From Anseranas semipalmata (Eukaryota > Chordata > Aves > Anseriformes > Anseranatidae): DNA of 64,000 nt. Positions 1-12,959 of this stretch are shown here, piece after piece; the stretch's first letter is position 1, and each line of letters starts with the position of its first letter. The stretch is from contig VXAA01005212.1 of NCBI GenBank assembly GCA_013399115.1, forward strand, positions 318,549-382,548, written 5' to 3'. The translations under genes and the position numbers were made by a program. Under the pieces are notes generated by a model that worked only from the letters and a program-made list of their open reading frames with translations, made no database searches and had not been told where the DNA came from.

Positions 1-3000
1 GGGGGAGTATCAATTCAGGTGGAAGAAAGGACACTTCTGCCATTAGAATCTCCAGCTCTGTGTGTCCCTGCCTGCAGACTCCCTCTGCACACCGAGCAAG
101 CTATTATCACTTTTGCCTCTGCTTTCCCTGCAAACAGCCTGGCTATGCTCCTGCCTTGCAGGGCCGAGACCCCTGGCTCGCCCCCCCAGTGCCAACCAGA
201 GGGGCTGCGGCAGCGCCCACCGCCCCCAGCGGGCCCTGCAATTACCATCGCCCTGCAGAACCGATCCGACCACAACTTCTGCCCTGCTGCGCGTTCTCCC
301 CACCCAACAGAGCTTCTGACTGAGAAAGTAAATCTGGAAAGCATCAGCGGTTGGGCTGGAAGGTACAACCTGATGGTTATCTAGTGCTCCTGCCACCAGG
401 CAGGACCTTCAAGGGACATTGTGCCCTTCCCGGCCCATAGTGCTAACACGTTGAGCCTCCCTTACGCCGTGAGCCTCAACAGGACCTTCAGATAGCAACA
501 GCTTCGCAGCTCTGTGCCTGCCCGTGAGACACTTTTTCCCCTGCTAGCGTTAATAATTTGAACTCCCAAGGAAGTATAGGAAAAACAGCTGGGGTACTTT
601 TCTGGCCCTTTTTCAGATCTGCTGATGGAAGTTCTTAAATTTAGACCAGCTAAGGAATTACCCCCAAATATTTATGTTAGACTCAGAAGGAAAGAAATAC
701 TGTGGGGACCTGCTTTTAAGAAAATACATATTTGAAGCCCTGTGCTCAAAGCAGTGCTGGTGGCTGAGTCCTGCCAATCCCTTAAAAGGGAAGCTTTGCT
801 TAGTGCTAGCAGGTTTTTCCCCTCATTGTGGAAACAAGAACGGTTAGCAAGCTATGGAAAAGTCCCCAGGTGCTGGGGTCAAGGGGAGGTGTTTCTCAGC
901 TGGGAAAGCAAAATGGCTCAAGTTTCTATCTGTTTGCTCCTTGTAAGCAGGTTACTGCTGCATGAGATCAATAAGGGAAAAACAGAAACCCTACCTCCAC
1001 TGTCCCATAAATTGCAATAAACTAATTAAGTCATAACATTTGTAATTCAACAATGTATGCAAAGGGAGACATTAATGAATTTTACATAACAAGCAGGCAA
1101 AGAACATTACTTGTCAGATAGCCTCAGAAATTCATTAAATAGCCCCTTAAGAGACACGATTCAAGTACAGAGCACTAAAATGATAACAAAACCTATTAAG
1201 GAGGCTGTTTAATTAAGCACATACTCACTGGCACATCTGACACTCATACCAAGGTGTCTGTGCTAAGACAAATAAAGTCTTTCTTTTGCAGCACAGCCAA
1301 GGAGACTGTAGTCAAATCTATTCTCGAAACGCAAAGATAACTCTGACTAAGCAGCCAAATACCACGCTGTGGAAAATCTATACAAGCGCTGAGGGAATTG
1401 CGCATCTTTTCTGTAAAGGCCTCAACGAGATCTGCATGTGCTCCTGAGATGACTGACACAGCCTGACTCAGAGTCACACCAGAGATGCCTGCTGCAGCGC
1501 AGAGGAGGATGGAAATAGCTCGCGCTGGGCTGCTCCAGTTCCTCGGGAGCTTGTGGAACACCAGCAAAGGCCCCGAGGGGCATGCGGAGAGGGAGGAGAA
1601 GCGGGATGGGCCACATGGGGTGGTCTCTGCGCCGTGCAGAAGGATCCGGGGAGCAGGGAGACCTTGTCTGCCGAGGGCATGCCGCAGCACTTCTCCATGT
1701 CTGTTTTCTCTCCTGCTTTATGTGCACAAACGGTGACATACTGGAACGTTGTGCAATATGCAGAATTTATCACTTTAAGAGCAACGGACATGGTAAGGAT
1801 GGCTCGTACATGCATCTCTTACACAGCAATGCCTGTGAGGAACAAGCTGCCTGGCAGTATGGCACACCGATCGCTCACTCCCTCGGCCACGATAGGGACA
1901 AAACTCTAAACACGTTCCAGTCGAACCGCCCACGTTCTCCACATGCTCTGCAAAATACAAAATACCATTTTATATTCTTCACCAGAAACATTTCTGTTCC
2001 TGTCCTGCCCTTCTCCTGCTGCTTCTTTCTGTTGCTGATCCATTACTTACAGAAAACACGTCTTAGCTTAATTACAAGCTACAGTTTAATCATCTCACCA
2101 GCGCTTTGGGGATGTTTTATCACAACTGACCCACCAACACTCAAGTCTATAAAATATTAGCAGAACACACTGTAATTTAGCACTGAAATAAGCCAGCTGA
2201 GCAAGTCTATGAGGGCCAGGAGCTCCAATTAAAAGCAGTGTGATCCCACCTCCTGCCCATGAAGAGCCAGTCCTGTCAGCTGAATCGACTTTTGTTGGAG
2301 ATAGCTTACACACAAGCAAATAAAGGGGCAATGAATGGATCTCATGCTGCTAGGCTTTCCCGACAGACACCGTCACAGCCTGCAGGGTTTTCACCCAGGT
2401 GTAACAGATCTCACGGCTGTAAGCAGACCCCAGAGACAGCCTGTGCTTCTCTGCCTCATAGCCTTGCTCTAGCACTCCAGAATTTTAGCACCGCAAGACT
2501 GGGACTTGTGATTCCCCTGCTGACCTGGGCAGCCACCTTTTATCACCTTCTACCATCGTGGTTTCCTCGTAGCCAGCAATTTATAAGGGAAGAGGACCAG
2601 AAACCACCTGCAGAAATAATTCATTTCCCTTTCTCAGAACTTCCCCACAGGGCATCACTTTTCTCAGCTCTCAATTCCTGCGTTGAAAACCCCAGCTCCC
2701 TCACGGTTCATCCAGCTGACCCTGGTGCCTCCAAGGTATTGCACAGTCCCACAGGCCTGCGCACCCTGCGAGCAAGCAGCTGCCCAAATACCTCGCAGGC
2801 TGCTACCCTGCCTCTCTGCCAGAGAGGCCCAATGCTGCTCTTTACAGTACATGTACATAGGCTTGAAAACAAGTTTCTTGAAGCACTTCAACCAAGAGCA
2901 CGGTTAGAGCAGCTCTAACCTCCATTAACCTGGGGAAGCGCACAAGAACAGAAAGCCACGAACAACAGACCTGTTGCTTGAAACAGCCAGGGCAAGAAAC

Positions 3001-4086
3001 CCCAAAGAAAGCACCCGAGAGATGGAATCACGTGTGGGGACGGGAAGGCAGACCTCTCTTCCCAGACCCACATCAGCTATTAGGCCAATAAACCCAGATC
3101 ATTCCCCGCTCTCGGCCACCCTTCAGGCAGGAGCTCTCGGGGTGATGCCGCTTTCAGACAGCACCAGCACAGCACCACAGGCCCCAAGGCAGATCTCAGC
3201 ACATTACTGAGTTCTCCATAAAAATACCGGTCTTTGGGAGGTGCCTTCCCAGCCTAGCCACAACCTTTGCACACGCACAGGTTCATGTGGTTATGGGTCT
3301 GTCAGTCTCTAAGAAAGAAAGAAAGTAAAAATAGTGGAAACCTACCAAGTGCATGAGAAATCAGGTGTGTTCTCCCTCTTCTCTCCCCTTCTCACACTCA
3401 CAGAGCAACCGAGCTTCCCAAAGCAGGGAAGCTCCAAACCTGTTCAACCAGCACAGCCCTAACTTCCTTTCGGAGCCATTCTCCCCTGCTCTGACTTGAA
3501 TTCGAGCTCTTCCCCCACTCCCCAACCCACCAAATCACAAAGGGAGCTGCTGCCACCTGCCACCTCAGTCAGTGGGCCCATCAGCTGGCACACACGAGCA
3601 GTCAACCCACCGTGACCCTGCCTAACACCAGGTGGCTGAGGCCAGACTGTCATCGCTGGTGTGCCAGGCTTTATTTCAAGCACAGCTTTATGGCTACTTC
3701 CACGTTCTTCTGCAACACAGAGGGAGAAAAGAGGAGGGTAGAGAGCCCAAGCACACCAGTGCTGACAGATTCACTGCCTTTCAAAGGACTCTAAAAGTAG
3801 TTATTTACAAAGTTAAGGGCTCCAGCATCCTATTCACATGTATTTCAGACATCCCCAAATATCCCCTTATTTAGATGTGTCTGGGCCCGGGGTCTCCACA
3901 CCGGAGAGCAGTGGAAGCCTGACCCTCCCATTACAAACGGAGGCAGACATCTGGCATCTACAGCCGAGAGCACAAGCTGGATGGGGGCAGGCAGTCCCTG
4001 GCAGTGCAAGAAGTGGAGGTGTCTGCCTGGGCTTTGGAAAAGCAGCTCAGCCCACTCACCTTCACTTCACCACACTTCTTCCTATA
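1..4086. other. Unique non-coding sequence, no gene recognised
   Basis: I see no recognisable exon, RNA gene or complete repeat here. The open frames (the longest covers 2259-2918, 219 codons) have no domain I recognise and an ordinary chance composition. The stretch from about 1010 to 1230 is noticeably AT-rich, with several homeodomain-type TAAT/ATTA cores, and contrasts with the GC-richer sequence around it. Bases 52-74 repeat 23 bases found inside the CR1 fragment at 5857-5879, so a small CR1 scrap may lie at the left edge. Confidence 0.6.
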
Positions 4087-4173
4087 TGTTTGGGAGGTAA
4101 TTAGCACAGGAAAGGAGACAGCCCTGCTCCCTGCGTCTGACATACTGGTCCCACTATCAGTTCTCTTATGGAA
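4087..4173 (-). repeat. 87-bp inverted duplication, arm A
   Basis: Read on the minus strand, these 87 bases are identical, base for base, to 20376-20462 on the plus strand. The match stops abruptly on both sides: A versus T just before it and T versus A just after it, and the flanks are unrelated. It is not LTR or CR1 sequence, and it is not low-complexity. Read in the shared orientation, one of its frames is open across all 29 codons; here that is the minus strand. On the minus strand arm A runs on for nine more open codons to an AAG|GTGAGT splice-donor-like site near 4056-4062. A templated insertion, a duplication or an assembly artefact are all possible. I cannot tell which arm is the original. 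Confidence 0.9.
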
Positions 4174-5814
4174 TTGGGTGGCTTCCCAAGCATTAGCTGC
4201 CATCTTTCTCAAACCCAGCACTCAAACAGCTCCTAGAATGACTCTGATCTTCCTTTCAATACAGTCCTTTTATCAGGCAAGTCATCAAGAAGTCCTGGGG
4301 ACTCTCTAGCAATAGCTCACTGCATTATCAGAACTCCCCATCTTCCTATCACCCACACTGGTGCAAAGTTAATTGAATAATTAAAGCAACTTAAATTGCC
4401 CACAGCTTGTTCCTATCTCTGCTTTCAATTTCCTCGCTCAAGAGCTGACTGAGGAATGTCTCACCTGTCTCCTGGTGCCAAATATCAGGCCGAGAAGGAC
4501 TTTTCCCTAGAAGGCCTTGTTGAGGGCAGCTGCCCTTTATCCCTTCCTCTGCAAGTGTACCGGTGCTCCTTCCCAGGAGAGTGGAAGGATTTTCCCTCAA
4601 GCACTCCCAGCCCTCAGTGCTCTGCATTTCTCCTGCCCTCTTCTGTCTTGCAGATTGCTCTTTCAGTCTTCTTGATCCAAAGGTTTTAAGGTAACTGAAT
4701 TGTCTTGTGGTGGGTGTGGAAGGTCAGCTCAAAATGAAGTGTTTTCTTTCCCTTCCCTTCCAAGTACACCTTCCCCTTGCAACATACAGCCACTGATTTC
4801 ATTAAGAGTACAAGTCTATCAGAGTGTGACTACAGGATAAGCTTCCTGCTCAGCAGAGCTGGTTTTGGAAACAGATTAACAAATTCTGGATTCTGGATCA
4901 AATTGATGGATTTCCCTGTTTAAATCTTAGAGGGAAGTATCATTCGCCTACTGATGATCCAGGGACAGGAAAAGAAGCTCTGAAGATACGCAGGCTCCAG
5001 ATGGTGGACATTTTCCAGAGCCAATGACCCCAGCCCAGGGAAGTCACAGTTTAATCAAAATTTCCCCCGAAACTCTGAGTTTTTTGCGCCACAAGCCTGT
5101 TAACAGAATTCAATAGTACAGTCAGCTATGAGTGGGTCATCATCTCTGATACACTCAACAACACTTTTGGGTTACTTGGGATATATTTATAAATTTCAAG
5201 CTCTTGTACAGTTTTAGGGCTTGGCAGTTTTGTGTGATAAAGGAATCTCTAGCAACAGCTTCTCTGTCTCTGGAGCTAGAGGTAGGGTGACACCTTCCAG
5301 CAACACCTTCTGTATTTAACACCTCCCATCACCTAGAAGCCCAGCTCTGGCAAAAGGTGGCAAGTGTAGTTGTCAGTTTGAACAGCCAGCATTGCAAGAA
5401 GAATGGCTTTCTAGCACAGGCATACAGTAAAAAACAGCAAAAAGCAACTTCAGAATATGTGCACTTGTGTGTTTCAAATTAACTGAATGTGACAGAGCTG
5501 CTTGGGCCTCAAAGGTGAAAATATATTTGGTTCTGAGAGTAAGTATCTCTTTGGCAAAGGCATCTACGCTGCTGCCATGATCTGGTAATGATGGTTTCAC
5601 TGGACACAGTCCTAGTCCGGTTTTTCTCAGGACTGGGTAAAGAAATAGGACCCTTGGGTGCTTCTGAGGGCACAAAGGCAATCAAGCATCTCAGAACAGA
5701 GGGAAAAGTAAAGATAAAGGGCAATATTCAGAAGTAAAGCCATTCTGATAAAAGCTACAGGGGAAAAAATCCTGATCTAAACAGCTTGTACTCCAAGCTG
5801 TCCTTCCTAGAGGG
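4174..5814. other. Unique non-coding sequence, nothing recognised
   Basis: No exon, RNA gene or repeat family is apparent. There are only short chance open frames. The sequence is moderately AT-rich and ends where CR1-like sequence begins. Confidence 0.6.
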
Positions 5815-5938
5815 GAAGCGGAGAGCTCAGAGATCTCCAGGCACGATCTGGGGCAACCAGCTCTGTGTGTCCCTGCCTGAGCAGGGGCTGGACCAGATGG
5901 CCTCCAGAGGTCCCTGCCAGCCTCATTCTGTGGCTGCG
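5815..5938 (+). mobile_element. CR1 LINE fragment, 3' end (sense on + strand)
   Basis: The segment carries the characteristic last part of CR1 retrotransposons in sense orientation: a GAGATCTCCAG-type block, then TGTCCCTGCCTGAGCAGGGG, CTGGACCAGATGGCCTCCAG and AGGTCCCTGCCAGCCTCA. It finishes in a decayed copy of the octamer tail (ATTCTGTGGCTGCG, where the family has repeats of ATTCTRTG). CR1 elements are typically 5'-truncated, which fits the short length. Several substitutions and the damaged tail suggest an old copy. The left boundary is approximate, because similarity fades before about 5815. Confidence 0.85.
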
Positions 5939-8900
5939 AGTTTGGAAGGGGACAAAGACCTCTCTGGCTGTCTTCAGGGGCAAGCCCTGCACAACAAGCT
6001 ACTCCATGATGAAGAGGAAAAGCATTAGTCTCCCTGCTCATGTATTTGACTCACGTTGGGCAGACATCCAGCAGTACAGCTTTACGAGATGAAAACCACA
6101 CCATCATGCTTCCCAAAACTCTTGACAAAAAGAAAACAAAAGCACCTAAAAAGAATGCAGGGGGATTTTAACATGGCGTCGTGATTTTTGTTAAAGGCTG
6201 GTGCATAGATAAGACTGCTTCGCTCTCTCACAATAACCAAATGACACTCTTTTCCCATAAATCCTCACAAACGTGCTTTCTTGCCAGTAAGCCTCATCCC
6301 TACTTGTGCTTTTTGACCCTGTTTTCCACACCCCTGCAGTTGCGTTTCATTGGGAAAATATTCCACAGGCTGCTAAAGAAGAGGCACCGCCTCTCCATGA
6401 CCGAAAGCATCAAGTGGAATCATCACAAAATGTTGCCCATTTTCTCTCTCCCCAAACATTTCAGCCCTTTTCCCCCTCTTTAAGGTAGAACAAACAAACC
6501 AGCAAGATCTTCCTCTTCATCTTGTGGGTGATGGTTTGGGAACCTGATTTCCATTTCAGTGGCTACTATGGACTTAGTGCCAAAAGAGAGCATTTCAATA
6601 ATCTACCCTGCCCTTCAACAGGTACACATTTCTTGTGGTTCAGACGGAAATTAAGGATCAACAGCGCTATTAGCGCATCTTGTTCTGCATCATGGGATAT
6701 TGTTGTTCCAGAGGAATCAACTTCTACAGAACAGTTTCTGTCTTATAAATGATCAGCTTTCTCAGGAAAAAAAAAAAAAAAAAAAGGATTAAAGGATTTT
6801 GCAGGTTCAATTTCTTTTCTTCAAAAGTCACAGGTTTTGAAAAATGCAGTTTTTTACACCAACAAAATTGTCAAATTCATATTATGTCATCCCTTTTTCA
6901 CAATCTCTTATCAATCAGTGAGTTCTGTGATACCAACTGAAGATTCTACTCAGCTTCCAGATGTCCAAAACCAAAGAAGCTTCTCAACATTAATGAGACT
7001 GCCCCAAACAGGAGGACACCCTGGCTGGGATCTTGGTGACCATTTCTGCCAACACTCAGGTCTGAAGGACCGGCTGTCTGCTTTGATGTGACTTTTTTCA
7101 CATGAGAAAAGCAGCAGCAGTGTGCCTGAGAGGTTTTGGCTTTGGGATAATAAGTTCAAAACATTCTAGAGGATCGATCCATTGTCATTATTTTTCATGA
7201 AGTGACTGATGAGGAAGACAGAAACAAATGTAATTTTCTGATCACATCGAGCTCCGGTTGAAGATGAGCATCTCAAAGCAGCAGCTCTTAGCCAATATTT
7301 GCCCTTTTTTAGGACAAACGATGGCAGACAGTCATTTACACGCTTCACTTGTGTCTCAAGTTCACAGATGAGATGTGCTTGCCTCTCACATGCTCAGGTT
7401 ACTTCAAAGGCCGAATGCCACAAACACTTCACCTGGCAGGGGTAATGAAAGAAATGCATATGTTTCTGGGTATTCACCTTTGGCCTCTGGCATAAGCTCT
7501 GAGTAAATCCTTTGATAATGAGCTGATAAATAATGGGTCACTCCAGCATAGGACAAGCTGAGCCAGCTGTCTGAAGAAGCCATGAGGTCAGTGGAAAAGT
7601 TTACAACATATCTTGGAGATAAGAACGGAGATCAACCAGCCACAGAGGAGCAGCAGATTTTCAACTCGGAGTACACATCGCCTTGTGCTAAAGACTGAAG
7701 TTTCATTCCCATTAACAATCTTAATGGTATCCCCGAAGATTTTTTTCCATACTCCAAGGTGTTGGCCCCACAGCCTAGTCGCACCAATGTCCTGAGTGAG
7801 CCACCACCCTTATATATTCTGGGCTGAAGCCAAACATACCCCCTCTGAGTGGCGATCACTCCTCTGCAACACCAGGCTCTACAGAACAACCAGGCCCATG
7901 CTGAGCTAACCTCTGTATTCCACCGTGCGGTATTGGCAGAATCTACCTCCTGCCAGCCAGCAAAGAGAACCAGCCACCAGCTCCATCCTTCTGCTGCCGC
8001 TGCACCAGGGAAGGGGAGCAGCAAAGCACTGGTGTCAGCAGTGCTGGAAAGAAAGACTGCGTCCGTTCGGTTAAGAGACGGGAACCTCAGCTACACCTTG
8101 TAGCTACAGCAAACTTCACCTGGAGCACACTTTTGAAAAGCCTGATGGTCACTTCTCAGCTGCATCATTTTGCACTGTCTGCTATATTTTTCATGTCCGA
8201 GTTTCCTAGGGGCATAAAATTGCTTTTTCTTATTCACCTTTCTCTTACACCTCCAACATTTCACCATATTCAGAAACTAGGCTGCCACCTTAAAGCAGAG
8301 CCCTCAATTCAGAGCAACACTTACAAAAGTTGTGGTAACTTTTTTTTCAAAAAGAACTGTTGCAAAGGACGGCTACATTGCTTTCTGCAGCTCATTTCCA
8401 GGATAGCTACCTTTCACTGTTCCCAGTAACAGATCCAGGCTTTCAGCTCAGGGTTGCTGTCTGAAGTTCAGGACACAGAGGTCCCAAGCTCAAACCGCAC
8501 ATGCTGACTCAAGAAGCAGGCTACTTCTACCCATTGCCCACTTCACACCTACAAGAGAGGAGACGGAACAGTTTGCTGAGGGTCACACAAAATCAACAGG
8601 AGAAAACGGGATTCCTACTTCCTATGTTTAAGTACAGATCATCCCAGGAACAGAACAGGTGTCAGGCTAATAGCATCGTGTGGACATGTTATTGTCACGC
8701 ATCCAGGAGGCATGGAGGGGAGCATTCGTCACAAGTGTATCAAAGAAACAATCAGTTGCACCTCCTGCATGCATCTAAACCTGTATAGATATTAAAATAC
8801 TATTCCAAACGTAGCTACTTTTAACTTGGGAAATGGGTGGATATATCGAAGGATGTCTAATATAAGAGTAGCAGTCTTTCAACACCAGAGCCACTGGGAA

Positions 8901-11900
8901 TATAAGATTTCCCTTTGAAAGATAAAACCTTTCCACATCTGAAGCCTGCCTCTTGCACAAGCCAGGATCAGTCTTGAAGGGAAAGCCTTCTCATCCCACT
9001 GACCTTCCCATGATGTGGGAGGCAGGATAACACGGGAGTTCGTCCTAGCTGCTCCAAGTGATGGACAGCTTGAGGTTCGTATTACTGCAGATGAACACAT
9101 GCAAAATCTCTGTTCTGGAGCCAGTGGCACTATATGTTCCATTGCGAGACCCCAGAACAGAAGAGCTCAGCAGCTGATCTTCTCTTCAGTCAATCTGAAA
9201 ACAAATCGTCTCAGTCTTGGATGGAGAGATCTGTGAGCTGGTGTGCAAAGAAGTTCGGCAAATCAGCATTACATATGAAAATGTACCCTAAAGACATTTT
9301 TTACTCATGATAATATATGCAACTCCTGCGGGGTAATTGTGAATTGTCTCAAAATAGAATAAAAAATGTGAGTGAAAGCAAGAGATCATTACTACAGTCA
9401 GCTCCCACTGAAGAAGTGATGTGTATCTTTAGTTGATTCATGATTTCCAAATGGAACTACATCCCCACCCTTATGGTCAAGAGGAACAGGGCAAACGGAT
9501 TCACCTACAGTACCATCTCCTTCAGAGCAGAGCTTCCTCAAGAGGCCACCACCTGCTGTACTGGTTCAGGACAGCCTGGCAAACCAAAGATCAGATCTGA
9601 GTGGCTGTTAGCTGGTGGAAAGAAATGCATACTCTTGATTTCAGTTATCAGGTAACAGGAGACATCTTGTACATGTGAGAGCTCTGTATACACATTAGCA
9701 CATCGATTTAGAGGTGACAGGGAGCTTAGGGTCCACCTTAACTGGGTAGCACACATGCACTTTGATGAACACATACTAAGAACCCACCTTTTTCCCCTGT
9801 GACCATAACGTGGATAGTGCAGGCTGTAGGAACAAGCCTTGACAGAGGATCTCTGCAGCGTTTGAACTGTTGGGAACACTTTCTGCTCTCAGCACATTTG
9901 GCTGGGAACTTGGAGGAACATAACAACAAGCATGTGTGACCCCTCTGACTCCTGAAAACTTAGAAATTGATAGCTGAAATTCCACACACCCTACAGAAAC
10001 AAAACCACTCATGACAACGTACATAGATTACTGCGACATAATTGATCTAGTTAAGGTTTTTCTCCATGGGAAAACTTAAGATATTCCATCTAAAGGCTTT
10101 TAAAGTCTTTTTAAAAGAACATCTGCCCAAAATAAACTTTAAAAAGTGTTGCCCTGTACAAAGCCTGCTGCATAACTTTAAAACCAAGTCAATAAATCCT
10201 GAGGGAAGCTGTCTAAATTGTCTTTTTTGCCAAGATAGAAATAACCAAATGATAAGTCATCGTGCAGTGATGGCTTCGTATTTGTCAGGTGTTATCATAA
10301 AGGGAACTTATATACTCTATACAAGACTTCAGTACGTTTCAAATCCATGTCTTTAACATAATCTGTTACCTGCTGTTGTAATATACATAGCCTGCTGTTA
10401 ATATTATCTGTTACCTGCTTGGTGAGCTTCCTCCCCAGTTTCCTCATCCCTTTGCTGAAAAAGATGGAGACCCTCGTCCTGGAGAGGATCTGTCCCAGAT
10501 TTTGCATGGGCCCAGCCCTGCTGAATGAAGTCTCCACTCTGCATCCCGACACTCCACCAATTCTCAGGCAGTGGTAAGGGGAGATCTGCTCTGGATTTCC
10601 TGCTGTGCCAGGCAATGCCAACAGCCTAATCTACACCACTACTAGATCCTCAGAAAGTATCTTGGCTCCAGAGCCCCTTACATAAGAGACAGGCACATCT
10701 GAATTTCTAAGAACCTGCACCATCTTCTTGTGTCGATACAAAACACGTAACAGGAGGTGCATAACCTTTCCCTATGTTATAAGGACATCTAACACCCACA
10801 CTTGTTAAAAGCTGCAGTGCTAATCCTAAAACATCAGTGGCCTGTGACTCACAGCTCGTTGCCAGTGGCCTGATTTTAAAACCTTGACAAGGAAAAAAAA
10901 GGTAGAGCTGAAATTTCATCCTAGTAAACATGTGGTTTTGTACCTGAGGAGCCCTTCCCAGAAACCTTTTCACACTAAATCTTTAGTAACCGCTTACACT
11001 TCTCAGCATTCTTATGTGTGGGGAAAACAAAATTCTCTCCATTTTCTGCAGCAATAAGATTTTTCAGCTTTGATTTGTCTCTGCAATACTCAGAAAAGCT
11101 TCAGAGGAACATGGTGCGAATAATTAATGTGACGAGAATCTGTGCCTTGTGAGCTGCACATAGTACATCCGACAAAGCTCCTCTGGGGCAGTGGCATGCA
11201 AACACAATGGGGGCTGCTGGGTCACCCAAATCCCTCAACTCGGGAAGAAACAAGATAGCAGAGGGTCCCGGTGACAACGCAGCCAGCCCACCTGACCTAT
11301 CAGTAATGAACGGGGATCTCCAAATGCCACAGACAACTCCCAGCCACCCCCAAAATGTCCCTTATAGCTTGCCTTCTGAGGTGCACAGCGCACGCAGGAA
11401 CATCTTGTATAACGCTCTGAAGGGCAGCAAGAGCCTGCAGCCTCCAGCATTGACACTCATAGGTGGAGTTAGGAGCCTCATGGAAAGGGGAAAAAATAGG
11501 TTTTGTTTGCCATCAGCTCGACACAAGCTCAGCAGGGAAGAAGGGGAGCAGGAGGGATTTGGTGCAAAACAGTGCGGAGTTAAGCGTGCACATCACAGGT
11601 GAGAACAGGTTTCTTGCAAGTCCCACGCAGACCACTTTGCTGGGCTGCTCTTTGTGTGGTGAGCTCGCGGGTTACCAAGTGCCACATAGTGACACTGCCA
11701 ATGCTGCCCCCACCCAAGGAGATGACAGTTCAACCAGCCCAGGCAGGAAAACACCCGAGGTCTGAGTTCACACAGCAAGAGCTGAGGAGGGCTCAAAAGG
11801 CCTTGATGTTTCCTTCTTCGCTGGCAAGCATTATTCTTGTTTTCAAGTGTACACCCATTGAGCAGGTGGGATGGGTTGCTCTAGACGTGTTCCTGGGTAC

Positions 11901-12959
11901 GCATGCATTGCAGCTGCTCCCCTGCAGGCTGCATCCCCTACAGTCCGACCCGCCACGTCCCAGCAGAACTCCAGCAGAGGATACAGACGCGTCCTGCCAG
12001 CAGGCACCACCTGGTAAGGTGCCAACAGGGTTTATCTGAAAAGAGGCAACAGGAGGAGACAGGGGGGAAGTGGACAGGGGCACGCGGGGAACACCAGCCT
12101 GCAAGAGGAACAAGAGGAGCTGTGGAAGGGTGGCAGAGGGGAGGGCTGGTCCCCTCCGTACAGCTGCCTCCGTATCTCAGAGACTGTAACAGCCTGCAGA
12201 AGGTGCCACGCGCTTGCTGCTGTGCATTCACCTGCCCCTCGGGAGGAGATGTGCAGCTGCCAGCAGGAACAGTGAGTGAGAGGGGTGCCCAGGCAGCACC
12301 TCTCGCAAGGAAACCTCTGCTCACTCCCCCTTTCTCATAAAACTCAAGCATCTACTCCAAGCTTTGTTCTTCCCTTAGGCTGGCTCCTTTTCTCAGAGGA
12401 GCCGTTCCCTCCTGTCTGTTGCTGATTGTTATTGTTCCTTCTCTGTAACTGCATTCCTCATGATCTTGCTTCCAATGAGCAGGCAATCGTGAGTTTCTCG
12501 TGTTTTTCAAGGAACCTGTTTAGCAAGGATTCTGCAAAAGAACAGTTTTTCCTTTGGTCCTGGGAGGCTGAAAACCCCACAGTATGGGGCAGATTGCTGA
12601 TCCCAGAAGAAAACACCAGAAGTATGAGCAGCTTAAAACACAAATGAGAAACAAACCCCCAAATCCCCAAGCATCCTTCCCTTAGGCTGGAAAGAAGTGC
12701 TTGTCTCACCAACCTGATGGGTTAAGAACTACATCGCATCCCACGGCTGGAATGCTAACGAATTTTGCAACTAATGAGTTGGTGGGAACCTACTTGCCAC
12801 TGGAGATCCGAAGGAAAGCACAGCGTCAATGCACTGTGCCACCTTCCCCAGGGGGCAGACAGGACATCCCTGAAGCCACGCGTTCTTGCTTTGCTGTGCA
12901 TGTTGAGGAAGTGTTTCAGACTGATGAGCCTTTCAGAAGAACCGCTCCTCCCTAGAGAC
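5939..12959. other. Unique non-coding sequence with a 19-base A-run
   Basis: No gene is recognised. A run of 19 A lies at 6767-6785; it has no target-site duplication or retrocopy in front of it that I can see. A minus-strand frame of 108 codons (10295-10621) has a protein-like, lysine/arginine-rich composition, but it contains a duplicated TCTGTTACCTGCT motif (about 10361 and 10407) and matches no family I know. Other frames, such as 11207-11602 on the plus strand, are equally anonymous. Confidence 0.55.
6767..6785 (+). repeat. A-run of 19
   Basis: This is an uninterrupted A homopolymer. Upstream sequence shows no known SINE, LINE or processed gene copy, so it is annotated only as a simple repeat. 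Confidence 0.9.

Noticed and set aside
5691..6041. Minus-strand frame of 116 codons over the CR1 fragment
   Set aside because: It is antisense to the CR1 tail and continues into unique sequence; it is not a gene.
10361..10420. Two TCTGTTACCTGCT motifs resembling minus-strand splice donors (CAG|GTAACA)
   Set aside because: GTAACA is a weak donor, and the repeated motif looks like a small local duplication.
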